A DNA stretch of 64,000 nt, from the NCBI GenBank assembly GCA_022824365.1, contig JAJEAA010000008.1, positions 1 through 64,000 of the forward strand. Reading direction: 5' to 3'. The notes below the pieces were generated by a model, which was not told where the DNA came from, searched no databases, and worked only from the letters and a program-made list of their open reading frames with translations. Every line of letters starts with the position of its first letter. The first letter of the stretch is position 1. The DNA comes from Anaerolineae bacterium (GTDB lineage: Bacteria > Chloroflexota > Anaerolineae > Aggregatilineales > Phototrophicaceae). Of the stretch, positions 24,465-32,863 are shown in pieces. Both the position numbers and the translations under genes were made by a program.

Positions 24465-27400
24465 TCATCCCTCCACAACACCCACCTCATCCGCGCTCAA
24501 CCCGTACAACTCATACACCAACGCATCAATCTCACGATCGGTCGCCGCAATCCGCGCGTTCACAATCCGACGCGCCTCGCCGGACAGGGCGGGCAACTGC
24601 TTGTGCAGGTCGAGCATGGTGTCGACGAGGGCGACCATCTTGTCGTGCCGGGCGACATCGGCCGGCTTGTCAAAGTCGATTGTTCGGATTGGGAGTTGTG
24701 ATAGAAACTGTCGGTTCGCTGATAACCAATTGCCGCGAAACGGTGCGCTTACGAATGGAAAATACCATTTTAGAAATGTGGAATTCAGCATGCCGAGCAA
24801 GTATTTTGGAGAAATTGATGAGACATTTTCTTTAAGCATTATGCCGCAGACATCTACATTGTCGAGAAATCTTTCGCCTTTTTCATCGTATGCGGCATAT
24901 AGAGAATCCACCAATCTTGGAATACAGAGCTTGCTCATTTTTTGCCGTTTCATGTTCTTGAGATAAATGTAACCATACCAACCAGCATGTTTCATCTTGC
25001 CCTTTTCTCTGTTCTCCAACAGAGCTCTATTTTGCAGCAGATATTGTGCTGTGAGAGGAGCCTTGGCCTCAATTTCTGCGAACTCTATAATTTTCACCTC
25101 ATCGTCGACACTGTATGGAAAGATTATGTATTGTCGCTTTGGTAAACTTCGATAGCGAACGACATCCGTACCGCTCACAATTGGATAAGCATATTCCTTC
25201 TCTAAAACAATCTCTTCTTTAAGTGCGTCTGAATATAATCGCAATAAACCTTGTTCTTCCTTAATCAAGTTCAATATGAAAACCTTGTCTGCGCTCGTTT
25301 GTAATCCGACAAATATATCGGTCAGGTCGCCGAGTTTCGGATAACTGTCAGCGAATCGGTAGAAAAGGTCTGAACCATTTCCTACGACGAAATTCCATTC
25401 GTCGCGTGACGCTCGAATTGATGAAACTGTTCCAGTCACGCCAGCCTTAGCTGCTATCCATTTCTCTAAACTGTGTGCTTTTACGAACTCGAATTCAGGT
25501 TGTCCGGATTGTTGAAGAAATAGCAGGCAGGTATAAGTTGTTGCTCCTGCGAATACTTGCTCTGCGCCAAAATGGACGATTTTCTTGAGATGATTACCCT
25601 CTGCAATCAAGCCTCGCAACGGCTCGCCGTATTTCGCATTGAAGAACTTATGCGGCAGGATGTAGCCCAGCAAGCCCTCGGCATTGAGCAAACCCAAGCC
25701 TTTCTCGACGAAGACGACGTAAATATCGTAGTTGCCCTTTGAGGCGGAAACGTAATTCTGCTTGTAATAAGGCACAGTTTCGGGCGCGGTCTCTTTCATG
25801 GTCTGAATGCGAATGTAGGGCGGATTGCCAATCACAGCATCAAAGCCGCCGGAGCGCATGATGTCGCCGAAGCCGTCGGCGCTATCCCAATCAAAGGGCT
25901 TGACCTTGTACAGCGCCTCTTGATCAAAGAGCGCCATTTGCTCGCCGCTGTAGAAGTCGCTGCCGATGAGGGAGTTGCCCCATTTGATGTTGCCGCTGAG
26001 GTCGGGCAGGATGCGTCCGCCGGCGCTGAACATGAGGGTTTGTCCGCCGGTCGCGTCGCCCTCGTTTTCCAGCATCTTGAGCAGCAGGGAGAGCTTGCTG
26101 ACTTCGACGGCGTTTTGGTCGAGGTCGACGCCGTAGATGTTGTTTTGCAGGATGCGGCGTTTTTCGGCGGTTGTGAGGATTATGCCGTCGCCGGCGATTC
26201 GGCGGGTGCGATTGCGGTATCGCGATTTATGCTCGCGGTAGTAATCCAAGTGCCAGTCGAGCAGGTATTGATAGGCGCCGGTGAGGAAGGAGCCGCTGCC
26301 GCAGGCGGGATCGAGGATGCGCAGTTTCTCGGCCTCTGCGGGGGATTTGTCTTTGAGCAGTTCGCCGATGGTGTTTTCGACGATGTAGTCGACGATGTAG
26401 GTGGGGGTGTAATAGACGCCGCCGGCTTTGCGGACTTCGGGCTTTTGCTCGATGCGGACGGCGCCGCCCGCGTTTAATTCGATGACCTTGCCGAGGAAGC
26501 GCTCGTAGACTTGGCCCAGGATATCGGCGGGCAGGACGGAGAACTCGTAGGGGCTGCGGGGGAAGTAGAGGCGGTTGATGATATGCTGGAGTTCGCCGCT
26601 GCCGATGTCGATGGTCAGGGACAGGCGGTCGGGATCGCTGTTGCGCGGCTCATTGCCGAAGTGGAAGAGGCCCGAGTTGTATTTGTCGTCGGCTTCGCGG
26701 AATAGCAGTTTGAGTTCTTGGTAGACTTGCTTGCCGTCGCTGGCGGCTCGGCGCAGGCGGCCGTAACTTTCGAGGTTGCGGTCTTCGGCGATGCGCAGGA
26801 AGATGATGCGGTCGATGGTTCGCTGGACGAGCATATTGAGATCGCGCTGGCTGAGCTGCTGGTTGCGCAGGGCGATGTCGGCCGCGAGCATTTCGCGCCA
26901 GATTTCCATATCGCCCAGGAAGGCTTGGTCGACGCTGACGGCGCCGCGGAGCTTTTCGCCCTCGGTCCAGCGTTCCAGAGCGCCCTCCGCCACCGCTTGA
27001 TAGCTGAATTTCGCCGTTAGTTCAGGCCAATTGTCGATGTAGCTGTCATAGGTCCAATAGCGCAGACGGGCTTCTTCGGCGCGGTCGTTTTGATTGGGAC
27101 GGTAGCGGCAATCGTAGACGCAGAATTCTTCGAAGTCGGTGAGGATGCTGACGGCGAGATTTTCCGACCAGCCGTAACGCCGCAGTTGAAAGGCGGGACC
27201 GGCGTTGCGCTGCAAGTTGTGGTGGGGCTGTTTGGTCTCGACGTAAAAGTGTTTTCGCGCCCCGATATGGAAGCTGTAATCGGGCCGCTTGGATCTTTCG
27301 ATGCCGGCTTCCTGGACTTTTACGCTCGGTTCATGGCGGACTTGGCGCTTGTCGCGTATATCCCAGCCCAGCGCCGAGAAGAGGGGATCGACGAATTGGA

Positions 27401-27479
27401 TCCGGACTTCGGTTTCGCTGCCGGGCTTGTGGCGGTCGAACTTCTCGATTAGTTCGTATATGCCGTCGGGGGCGGTCAT
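24465..27479 (-). CDS. type IIG restriction-modification enzyme
   Basis: The 1004-aa protein fuses nuclease, methylase and specificity parts. Near the N-terminus RPD (65-67) and ETK (81-83) form a PD-(D/E)xK nuclease core. The N6-adenine methylase has DPACGSGSF (390-398, SAM motif I) and NPPY (552-555, catalytic motif IV). The last part is a TaqI-like specificity domain. One polypeptide would both cut and methylate. The start has an AAAGGAAAG ribosome binding site. The codons for roughly residues 570-925 are strikingly AT-rich, while both flanks are GC-rich, so the specificity region looks exchanged. No separate methylase or specificity gene is present. Confidence 0.9.
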   Translation of the reverse strand: MTAPDGIYELIEKFDRHKPGSETEVRIQFVDPLFSALGWDIRDKRQVRHEPSVKVQEAGIERSKRPDYSFHIGARKHFYVETKQPHHNLQRNAGPAFQLRRYGWSENLAVSILTDFEEFCVYDCRYRPNQNDRAEEARLRYWTYDSYIDNWPELTAKFSYQAVAEGALERWTEGEKLRGAVSVDQAFLGDMEIWREMLAADIALRNQQLSQRDLNMLVQRTIDRIIFLRIAEDRNLESYGRLRRAASDGKQVYQELKLLFREADDKYNSGLFHFGNEPRNSDPDRLSLTIDIGSGELQHIINRLYFPRSPYEFSVLPADILGQVYERFLGKVIELNAGGAVRIEQKPEVRKAGGVYYTPTYIVDYIVENTIGELLKDKSPAEAEKLRILDPACGSGSFLTGAYQYLLDWHLDYYREHKSRYRNRTRRIAGDGIILTTAEKRRILQNNIYGVDLDQNAVEVSKLSLLLKMLENEGDATGGQTLMFSAGGRILPDLSGNIKWGNSLIGSDFYSGEQMALFDQEALYKVKPFDWDSADGFGDIMRSGGFDAVIGNPPYIRIQTMKETAPETVPYYKQNYVSASKGNYDIYVVFVEKGLGLLNAEGLLGYILPHKFFNAKYGEPLRGLIAEGNHLKKIVHFGAEQVFAGATTYTCLLFLQQSGQPEFEFVKAHSLEKWIAAKAGVTGTVSSIRASRDEWNFVVGNGSDLFYRFADSYPKLGDLTDIFVGLQTSADKVFILNLIKEEQGLLRLYSDALKEEIVLEKEYAYPIVSGTDVVRYRSLPKRQYIIFPYSVDDEVKIIEFAEIEAKAPLTAQYLLQNRALLENREKGKMKHAGWYGYIYLKNMKRQKMSKLCIPRLVDSLYAAYDEKGERFLDNVDVCGIMLKENVSSISPKYLLGMLNSTFLKWYFPFVSAPFRGNWLSANRQFLSQLPIRTIDFDKPADVARHDKMVALVDTMLDLHKQLPALSGEARRIVNARIAATDREIDALVYELYGLSADEVGVVEG

Positions 27480-27508
27480 AATCTTTCCTTTATGAAGCTG
27501 ATGTTTGC

Positions 27509-27611
27509 GGGCGACTCAAGAGTCGCCCCTACGGATTCGCGGGTTGCGGGCTTCACAGTTTGTACAATGCGTTTCAGCATCGTGTCGCCCCTGCGGATTC
27601 GCGGGTTGCGG
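27509..27611. repeat. R1 hairpin plus 26-bp direct repeat
   Basis: GGGCGACTCAAGAGTCGCCC (27509-27528) is an R1 hairpin. CGCCCCTACGGATTCGCGG.. (27524-27549) recurs with one change at 27586-27611, ending exactly at the dehydrogenase stop codon. Confidence 0.7.
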
Positions 27612-28583
27612 TTAGCTCTCCATGTCGATCACGATCTTGACCGCGCCTTCGTCCTGGATGCGGTGGAGCTCGTAAGCCTCGAAGACATCGGCGAACTTGA
27701 AGGTATGCGTGATCATGCGGCCGACATCGACGGCGCCGGTGTTGATGTAGTCGAGGGCTTGGCGGGTGCAGGCGTGGTCCGGGTCGTTGATCGTGCCGAC
27801 CATGGATTTGAGCGTCAGGGTTTTCCAGAAGAAATCGAAGATGGGGAAGTCCATCCAATCGAAGCGGGGCACGCCGAAGTAGAGGACGAAGCCGCCGGGC
27901 TGGGCGATCTCGACCGCGAGGTGGATGGCTTCCACTTCGCCGGCGGCCTCGACCACGACATCGGGCAGTTGTCCGCCGCAGAGTTGGCGCAGGGCACTGA
28001 CCGGCGATTCGTCGGCGTTGTGGATGGCATGGGTGGCGCCGTAAGCTTTGCTGTAGCGCAGGCGGTAGGCTTTGAGGTCGAGGGCGATGATCTTGGCCGC
28101 GCCGAGTTTTTGCAGGGCGAAGTTGAACCAGAGGCCCGCCGAGCCTTGTCCGATGACGGCGACGGATTTGCCGCGCAGGTCGGGCAGGGTTTTGGCGGCG
28201 TAGAGCACGGTGCCGAATTGCTGGGCTTGCACCGAGTGGGACAGGGGCGTGGCTGGATCGAGGGGGAGCAGGCGGTCGATGGGCGCGACGTAGTATTCAG
28301 CCATGGCGCGATGATCGGGGGCGAGGCAGAGCACGCGGTCGCCCGCCTTGACCGCGCCGTTGAAGGCTGGGTCGATGGCTTCGACGATGCCGACCATTTC
28401 GTGGCCCGTTTCGCCGATTGGCGTGGGATAGCGCTCGTCGGGCAGGTAATGCAGGTGGCGGATATCGCTGCCGCAGAGGGACAGGCGCAGCGCTTTGACG
28501 AGGGCGCTGCCCGGCTGTAGGGCTGGTTTGGGCGCATCGACGAAGGCGGGCTGCCCGCGGGCGATGATTTGCACGGCTTTCAT
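27612..28583 (-). CDS. zinc-type alcohol dehydrogenase family protein (MDR)
   Basis: The 323-aa protein has the MDR layout: C37 in LCGSDIRH and a GHE motif near 59-61 for the catalytic zinc, then the Rossmann motif VIGQGSAGLW (about 144-153) and LDLKAYRLRYSKAYGA for cofactor binding. The four-cysteine structural zinc loop of classical alcohol dehydrogenases is absent, as in sorbitol- or threonine-type subfamilies that have lost it. The substrate is unknown. The gene is followed directly by repeats and is divergent from the SH3 lipoprotein gene. Confidence 0.85.
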   Translation of the reverse strand: MKAVQIIARGQPAFVDAPKPALQPGSALVKALRLSLCGSDIRHLHYLPDERYPTPIGETGHEMVGIVEAIDPAFNGAVKAGDRVLCLAPDHRAMAEYYVAPIDRLLPLDPATPLSHSVQAQQFGTVLYAAKTLPDLRGKSVAVIGQGSAGLWFNFALQKLGAAKIIALDLKAYRLRYSKAYGATHAIHNADESPVSALRQLCGGQLPDVVVEAAGEVEAIHLAVEIAQPGGFVLYFGVPRFDWMDFPIFDFFWKTLTLKSMVGTINDPDHACTRQALDYINTGAVDVGRMITHTFKFADVFEAYELHRIQDEGAVKIVIDMES

Positions 28584-28677
28584 CTGTTGGTCGCTCCAAT
28601 TGGGGCTGGCACAATGCCGCCGAGTATAACAGTTACCGCGTCTGCTGTTGACGACTGATTTGGGTTAGAATGACTGC

Positions 28678-29133
28678 ATGAGTTCGTTTGTCGCCTGTCT
28701 GCTCGGTTGCTGCTTCTTTTTGGCGCTATGCGCCTGTTCGCCGGGCGCGGAGCTTGAGCCGACGGCGACGACCTTGCTGCGCTTGACTGCCGCGCCGCCC
28801 GAGACCGCGACCCCGACCGCCACCGCCGCGGTTTATCCCACCTTGACGCCGCATGTGTATTGCGAGGATGTGCCGGAGTCTTTCCTGATCGTCGGCGAGC
28901 GGGGCCGGGTGACGCTGACCGAAGACGGCCGCTGGCTGAACTTGCGCGCCGGACCGGGCACGGACAACGATGTGATCGCGCAGTTGGCGCCGCTGGAGGA
29001 ATTTCTGGTGCTGGATGGCGCTCGCTGCAGCGGGCCTTACGCCTGGTTTCAGATTGATTTTCGCGGGACGGTGGGCTGGATCGCCGAGGGCTATGACGGG
29101 AAGTATTACGCCGAGCCTTGGCTGACGGGGTAG
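28678..29133 (+). CDS. SH3-domain lipoprotein
   Basis: The 151-aa product has a signal sequence ending in a lipobox-like LALCAC (about 15-20), so it is probably lipidated and anchored outside the membrane. A Thr/Ala/Pro-rich linker (PTATT, ETATPTATAAV) leads to a bacterial SH3-type domain with LNLRAGPGTDNDVIAQL and a closing WFQIDFRGTVGWIAEGY. SH3b domains often bind peptidoglycan or surface polymers. A TAGAAT -10 box lies about 7 nt before the ATG and no ribosome binding site is visible, so the mRNA may be leaderless. Related SH3 domains occur in the 29206 and 62152 genes. Confidence 0.8.
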   Translation: MSSFVACLLGCCFFLALCACSPGAELEPTATTLLRLTAAPPETATPTATAAVYPTLTPHVYCEDVPESFLIVGERGRVTLTEDGRWLNLRAGPGTDNDVIAQLAPLEEFLVLDGARCSGPYAWFQIDFRGTVGWIAEGYDGKYYAEPWLTG

Positions 29134-29205
29134 AATCAGTTTGCGGGCAACCTGATAAGGTGCCTCTACGGAAACCATTTATGCGGAAAAATGTCGCCGG
29201 CGACG

Positions 29206-31659
29206 CTAGCCGCAAGTCCCGTCAGTCTCGACGTAGTCGGCGCTGATCCAGCCCTTCTGACCGAAGCGGTCCACCTCGAACCAGCCATCCGTCCGCGACA
29301 GCGCGGTCAGGGTCCAGCCCTCGTCGACCATGCCGATAGCCGCCCCGCCGGGACTGGCGCGGAAGTTCAGCTTGGCCGTCGCCGTCACCATGCAGCCGCT
29401 CAGAGTCCCGCTTGAGAGCTGAGTGGCGCGGGCTGGGGGCGGGTCGCCCGGCAGCAGCACGACGATGCCCGGTCCGTCGATCGTGGCGCAGGTCATGCCG
29501 TCCAAGCTGTAGGCTTCCAAGTCATGAACGGTCCTGGGTATGGTCGTCGTGTCGATGAAGGTGAAGCCGCCGCCGGCCGCCTCGAAGCAGATTTGCATAT
29601 TGGGCAGCACCCAAGACCAGACATCCACGGCGTCGACGAAGTCGCCCTCGCGGATATTTGGGTTGGCGATGCCGACGGCGTCCACGCGCTGGCACTGGGT
29701 CGATTCGCTGATGCCGCTGACCTGGATGCCGGGCAGGGTCAGGCAGGTGGAAACGGTCGGCGTAGGCTCAGGCGCAGACTTGGGAGCGGCGGGGCTGGAT
29801 CCGGGGACCGTTGGACCAGGGTCCGGTCGAGGAACGACAAGGGCGCTCACTATAACCTCCCGGCTGGCGGAATCGCTGCTGGGCTTGGCGTTGCTGACAG
29901 TCAGCGTCACAGTATAGGCGCTGTTAGTTGAGTAGGTATGCTCTGGATTGGCGACGCTGTAATCTTCGCTGCCGTCGCCATCGACATCCCAACTGTAAGC
30001 GAGATTGCTGCCGGTCGAGGTCGAGGTGAATACGACCCGCAAGCCCGACACCTCGAAGACGAAGCTGGCTGAGGCCGGGGTGAGCGGGGTCTGCACGGCG
30101 ATATTTTGGGAGGTGGAACCGCTGCCGGCGCTGTTGGTGACCGTCAGGGTGACGGTGTAGTCGCCGCCGGTGGCGTAGGTGTGGGAAGCGCTTTGCCCGC
30201 TCCCGGTATTGCCGTCGCCGAAGTTCCAGGCATAGCTGTCGATCTGGCCCGTCGAGCCGCTGGCGTCAAAGTTGTAGCGCAGGCTGTTGCCGGTATCGAC
30301 GGCAGCGCTGAAATTGGCCACGGGCGGCGCCAGCACGGTGAGAGCGCGGGTGGCGGAGTCGCTGCCGCCGCTATTGGAGACGGTCAGGGTGACGGTGTAG
30401 TCGCCGCCGGTGGCGTAGGTGTGGGAAGCGCTTTGCCCGCTCCCGGTATTGCCGTCGCCGAAGTTCCAGGCATAGCTGTCGATCTGGCCCGTCGAGCCGC
30501 TGGCGTCAAAGTCGTAAGTCAGGCTGTTGCCGGAATCGACGGCAGCGGTGAAGCTGGCCATGGGCGCCGGCGGCACTTCGTCCGCTTCATAAGCGCCGAT
30601 GTCGCAGGCGCTGCCTATCGGACGGGTTCTAATCCCGGTTTGATCCACTGTCGTCAGCGAAGTGCAGTCGCCGGCCGCGTCCCGGGCCGAGCTGTCCGGA
30701 CCGAGCGTGAAATAACGAACGAAGCCGGTCGGGCCGGGAGACAGCCGGGGATTGCTCGTGATCTGGCTTGCGGTGCAGTTCGCCGATGAACCGCCGCCGA
30801 TGACATTGTTGGTAAGGGCGGTTACGGTGTTGAGGCTGCAATTAGCGGCGGCGCCGTTGCGGGTATTGCCCCAGATGATGCTGTTGCGCAGCGACTGGCT
30901 GCCTCGGAAGGCATGCACGCCGGCGGACCCAGTGGAATGCGACGATGTGTTTTTGGTCACGGTCACGTGTATGAGTGTCAAGCTACTGACGGCGCCCTCG
31001 CCGACGCCGCCCGACTGGTAAATGCCGCCGCCGCGCCGCCCCCCTGTATTCGAGAATAGGGTGCTGTTTGTGATGGTGACGGAGCCCCCATCCATGTAAA
31101 TGGCGCCCCCGTTCCCGCTGCTGCCGGCGGTATTGTTGTGAAGGGCGCTGCGGTTGATCGATACCGTGCCGCCGTCGCTGTATATGCCGCCTCCCCTGGC
31201 GGCTTCGGAATTGCGCACGCTGCTATCGATCAAGGACAAGGATCCATTTGTGTCCACGAATATCGCGCCGCCATTGGCGTTCGACCTGCCTTTTTCGACG
31301 CCAGCGCTGGTGAGTGTCAGCTTGCCGGCGCCGGTGACAGAGAATACGCGGTTTGAGTTATTGCCGCTGATCAAAGAGCCAAAAGCCCGTATAGCAATGT
31401 GCGAAGATATTGAACGCTCCGATACCGTATATGTATGGCCTGGTGGAAGAATGATGGTGTCCGCGCCGGCCGTCCCGCTGCCATCCGTTCCCGCTTCGCA
31501 GCTGCCGACGTTGCTGGTCAAGCCGTTGGCTTCGTTGATGGCTTGCGTTAGTGTGCAGGTGGCGTCAACGTTGATATCGGCGGCGATGGCGGGTAGGGCG
31601 GGCAGCAGCAGGAAAATAGCCGCGAGCAAGATGAGCTTGAGAATAAATCCGGAGTTCAT
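29206..31659 (-). CDS. secreted beta-helix / PKD / SH3 protein
   Basis: As annotated the product is 817 aa. A signal peptide (1-26) is followed by a CSLREA-like start (CTLTQAINEAN), then a right-handed beta-helix region with GGAIFVD, GGGIYSDGG and GGAIYMDGG repeats to about 355. Two nearly identical PKD domains follow (363-525, with YAWNFGDGNTGSG), a third PKD-like domain (527-610), a Pro-rich linker, an unassigned region, and a C-terminal SH3-type domain (LNFRASPGG, KGWISADYV). It is a surface or secreted adhesin-like or glycan-binding protein. The start codon and GGAG site lie inside a perfect hairpin, and an upstream signal-peptide ORF is out of frame by one base in a C12 tract; the true protein may begin at 31762. 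Confidence 0.88.
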   Translation of the reverse strand: MNSGFILKLILLAAIFLLLPALPAIAADINVDATCTLTQAINEANGLTSNVGSCEAGTDGSGTAGADTIILPPGHTYTVSERSISSHIAIRAFGSLISGNNSNRVFSVTGAGKLTLTSAGVEKGRSNANGGAIFVDTNGSLSLIDSSVRNSEAARGGGIYSDGGTVSINRSALHNNTAGSSGNGGAIYMDGGSVTITNSTLFSNTGGRRGGGIYQSGGVGEGAVSSLTLIHVTVTKNTSSHSTGSAGVHAFRGSQSLRNSIIWGNTRNGAAANCSLNTVTALTNNVIGGGSSANCTASQITSNPRLSPGPTGFVRYFTLGPDSSARDAAGDCTSLTTVDQTGIRTRPIGSACDIGAYEADEVPPAPMASFTAAVDSGNSLTYDFDASGSTGQIDSYAWNFGDGNTGSGQSASHTYATGGDYTVTLTVSNSGGSDSATRALTVLAPPVANFSAAVDTGNSLRYNFDASGSTGQIDSYAWNFGDGNTGSGQSASHTYATGGDYTVTLTVTNSAGSGSTSQNIAVQTPLTPASASFVFEVSGLRVVFTSTSTGSNLAYSWDVDGDGSEDYSVANPEHTYSTNSAYTVTLTVSNAKPSSDSASREVIVSALVVPRPDPGPTVPGSSPAAPKSAPEPTPTVSTCLTLPGIQVSGISESTQCQRVDAVGIANPNIREGDFVDAVDVWSWVLPNMQICFEAAGGGFTFIDTTTIPRTVHDLEAYSLDGMTCATIDGPGIVVLLPGDPPPARATQLSSGTLSGCMVTATAKLNFRASPGGAAIGMVDEGWTLTALSRTDGWFEVDRFGQKGWISADYVETDGTCG
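30143..30272. repeat. 130-bp exact repeat, copy 1 (PKD domain)
   Basis: It is identical, by reading both, to 30383-30512, at an offset of exactly 240 bp, which is 80 codons or one PKD domain. The flanks of each copy diverge. Confidence 0.9.
30383..30512. repeat. 130-bp exact repeat, copy 2 (PKD domain)
   Basis: This is the second copy of the 130-bp PKD segment. Sequence identity at silent positions implies a recent duplication or gene conversion. Confidence 0.9.
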
Positions 31660-31671
31660 TATGAACTCCGG
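31649..31671 (-). promoter_or_regulatory. perfect hairpin over start codon and ribosome binding site
   Basis: CCGGAGTTCAT and ATGAACTCCGG are exact inverse arms of 11 bp around a single base. The hairpin contains both the GGAG site and the ATG at 31659, so translation from that ATG would be blocked while it is folded. Confidence 0.65.
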
Positions 31672-31684
31672 GGAAGAGCGGGAT

Positions 31685-31762
31685 TTAACGGGAGTTGCGG
31701 GGGGGGGGGGCGATCAAGAACAGGGCGGCAATGAGAAACAGTCTAAGAGCTTTGGGGTACAT
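31685..31762 (-). CDS. upstream signal-peptide ORF, 25 aa, frame set by C12
   Basis: The ATG at 31762 follows an AAGGAAG ribosome binding site and reads MYPKALRLFLIAALFLIAPP, a typical signal-peptide start, before stopping at 31685. The frame crosses a run of twelve C (G on the plus strand). With eleven C, the same frame continues without a stop into the 817-aa protein. It is therefore likely the real start of that gene, interrupted by a variable or miscalled tract. Confidence 0.55.
   Translation of the reverse strand: MYPKALRLFLIAALFLIAPPPRNSR
31699..31710. repeat. homopolymer tract, 12 G (C on the coding strand)
   Basis: Twelve consecutive G on the plus strand lie within the signal-peptide ORF. 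Tracts of this length are prone to slippage in vivo and to sequencing error. Confidence 0.9.
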
Positions 31763-31878
31763 GGGGGATCTTCCTTAATTAGGAGGACACTGGTTGGCAG
31801 GCATCGCCAGCGTGATCCTGAGCATAATGGTTGGTCGGGATGAATATATCAAAAATCTATCTTATAAGATCATTATAC

Positions 31879-31906
31879 ATTATAGTCCCATTTTAAGGAA
31901 TGTCAA
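31879..31906 (-). promoter_or_regulatory. consensus promoter for the secreted PKD protein
   Basis: On the minus strand TTGACA (31906-31901) and TATAAT (31884-31879) are both perfect, with a 16-bp spacer. Transcription would start near 31872, giving a leader of about 110 nt to the ATG at 31762. A second TATAAT-like box overlaps just downstream. Confidence 0.75.
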
Positions 31907-31922
31907 GCTTTTCAGTGGATTT

Positions 31923-32599
31923 TGCATATTGCTGTACAGTTAGGGGATGAACCAATGTCCTTACTGCCGCAGCGCAGGAAATCAGATCAAAGCTGGTCGC
32001 GCCAAAGCGGGCAGTCAACGTTTTCGCTGCAAGCTCTGCCAAAAGCGCTATACTCCCGAGCCCAAGGAGCGCGGCTATCCCGAAGCGTTGCGGCGGCAGG
32101 CAGCGCGCCTGTTGCCGATGGCATGAATTTCCGCCGCATTGCCCGCCAGTTGCGGGTGAATCATCAAACAGTCGTCAACTGGGTCAATGCTTATGCAGCC
32201 AGCTTGCCCAGCGAAACAGCCTTGCCGGAAGAGATGCCGGTTATCGAGTTAGATGAATTGCATAGTTTTATCGGGAATAAAAAAAACGCCGTCTACATCA
32301 TGACAATGGCGGATCGGCAAAGTGATTGAGTCGGCTATCGCGTTGGGCCTCAACGGACAGAAGCAGTGATGCAGGATGAGGCGCCGCCAGCAGAAGTGTA
32401 CAATAGCGATGGTTTACTGACCTATGGGGCGCTATCTAGCCCGTTTGGGGCGGCGTTCGCGTTGCTTTTCGCGCTGTGTGAAGGCCTTGCGGCGAGCGGT
32501 GAAGCTGTTCGTCCACGCCTGGAATCAGCGACAATTATATCGACAGACGTATCTGCAATATAATGTTCATCTCATCCAATTCCTTTATCCACTATGCTT
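31923..32599 (+). mobile_element. decayed IS1-family insertion sequence
   Basis: The interval holds the start, middle and end of an IS1-type transposase in broken frames. TGCATATTGCTGTACAG at the left and CCTTTATCCACTATGCT near the right end look like remnants of imperfect terminal inverted repeats. No clear target duplication is seen. Confidence 0.65.
31947..32560 (+). pseudogene. IS1-type transposase, frameshifted and deleted
   Basis: Frame one gives a zinc-ribbon start (CPYCRSAGNQ, RFRCKLCQKRYTPEP) of 59 aa that ends at 32126. The continuation is one frame away (MNFRRIARQLRVNHQTVVNWV, then ELDELHSFIGNKKN) and stops after ADRQSD. The C-terminal end appears at 32424 (YLARLGRRSRCFSR, then AVKLFVHAWNQ). 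The join at 32120-32126 is best explained by loss of one base, and the catalytic middle between 32329 and 32400 by a larger deletion. The element cannot encode active transposase. Confidence 0.8.
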
Positions 32600-32863
32600 A
32601 GACACTCCCCCCCATATAGAGGAGTGGCGAGGCGAGTGTCTAATTTGATGGACGCGCTTTTGAAAGTTCATCAGCCCAAAGCCCTCCCGGCAGGTCTGCG
32701 CCCGCGCGATCCATAATGAGGGAAGGACTTTGAGTTGCGCCGGCAGCGAAGACAAAGCAATATCCGCTATGCGGCGATCAAAACGTTTATTTACATCTTA
32801 CGGAGCTGTGATAAAACAGGGGCGACATTTTGACTGGCGCGCGCGACTATGCAAGGACGGAGA

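Noticed and set aside
27492..28520. 342-codon frame on the plus strand
   Set aside because: It is antisense to the dehydrogenase gene and begins inside the R1 repeat.
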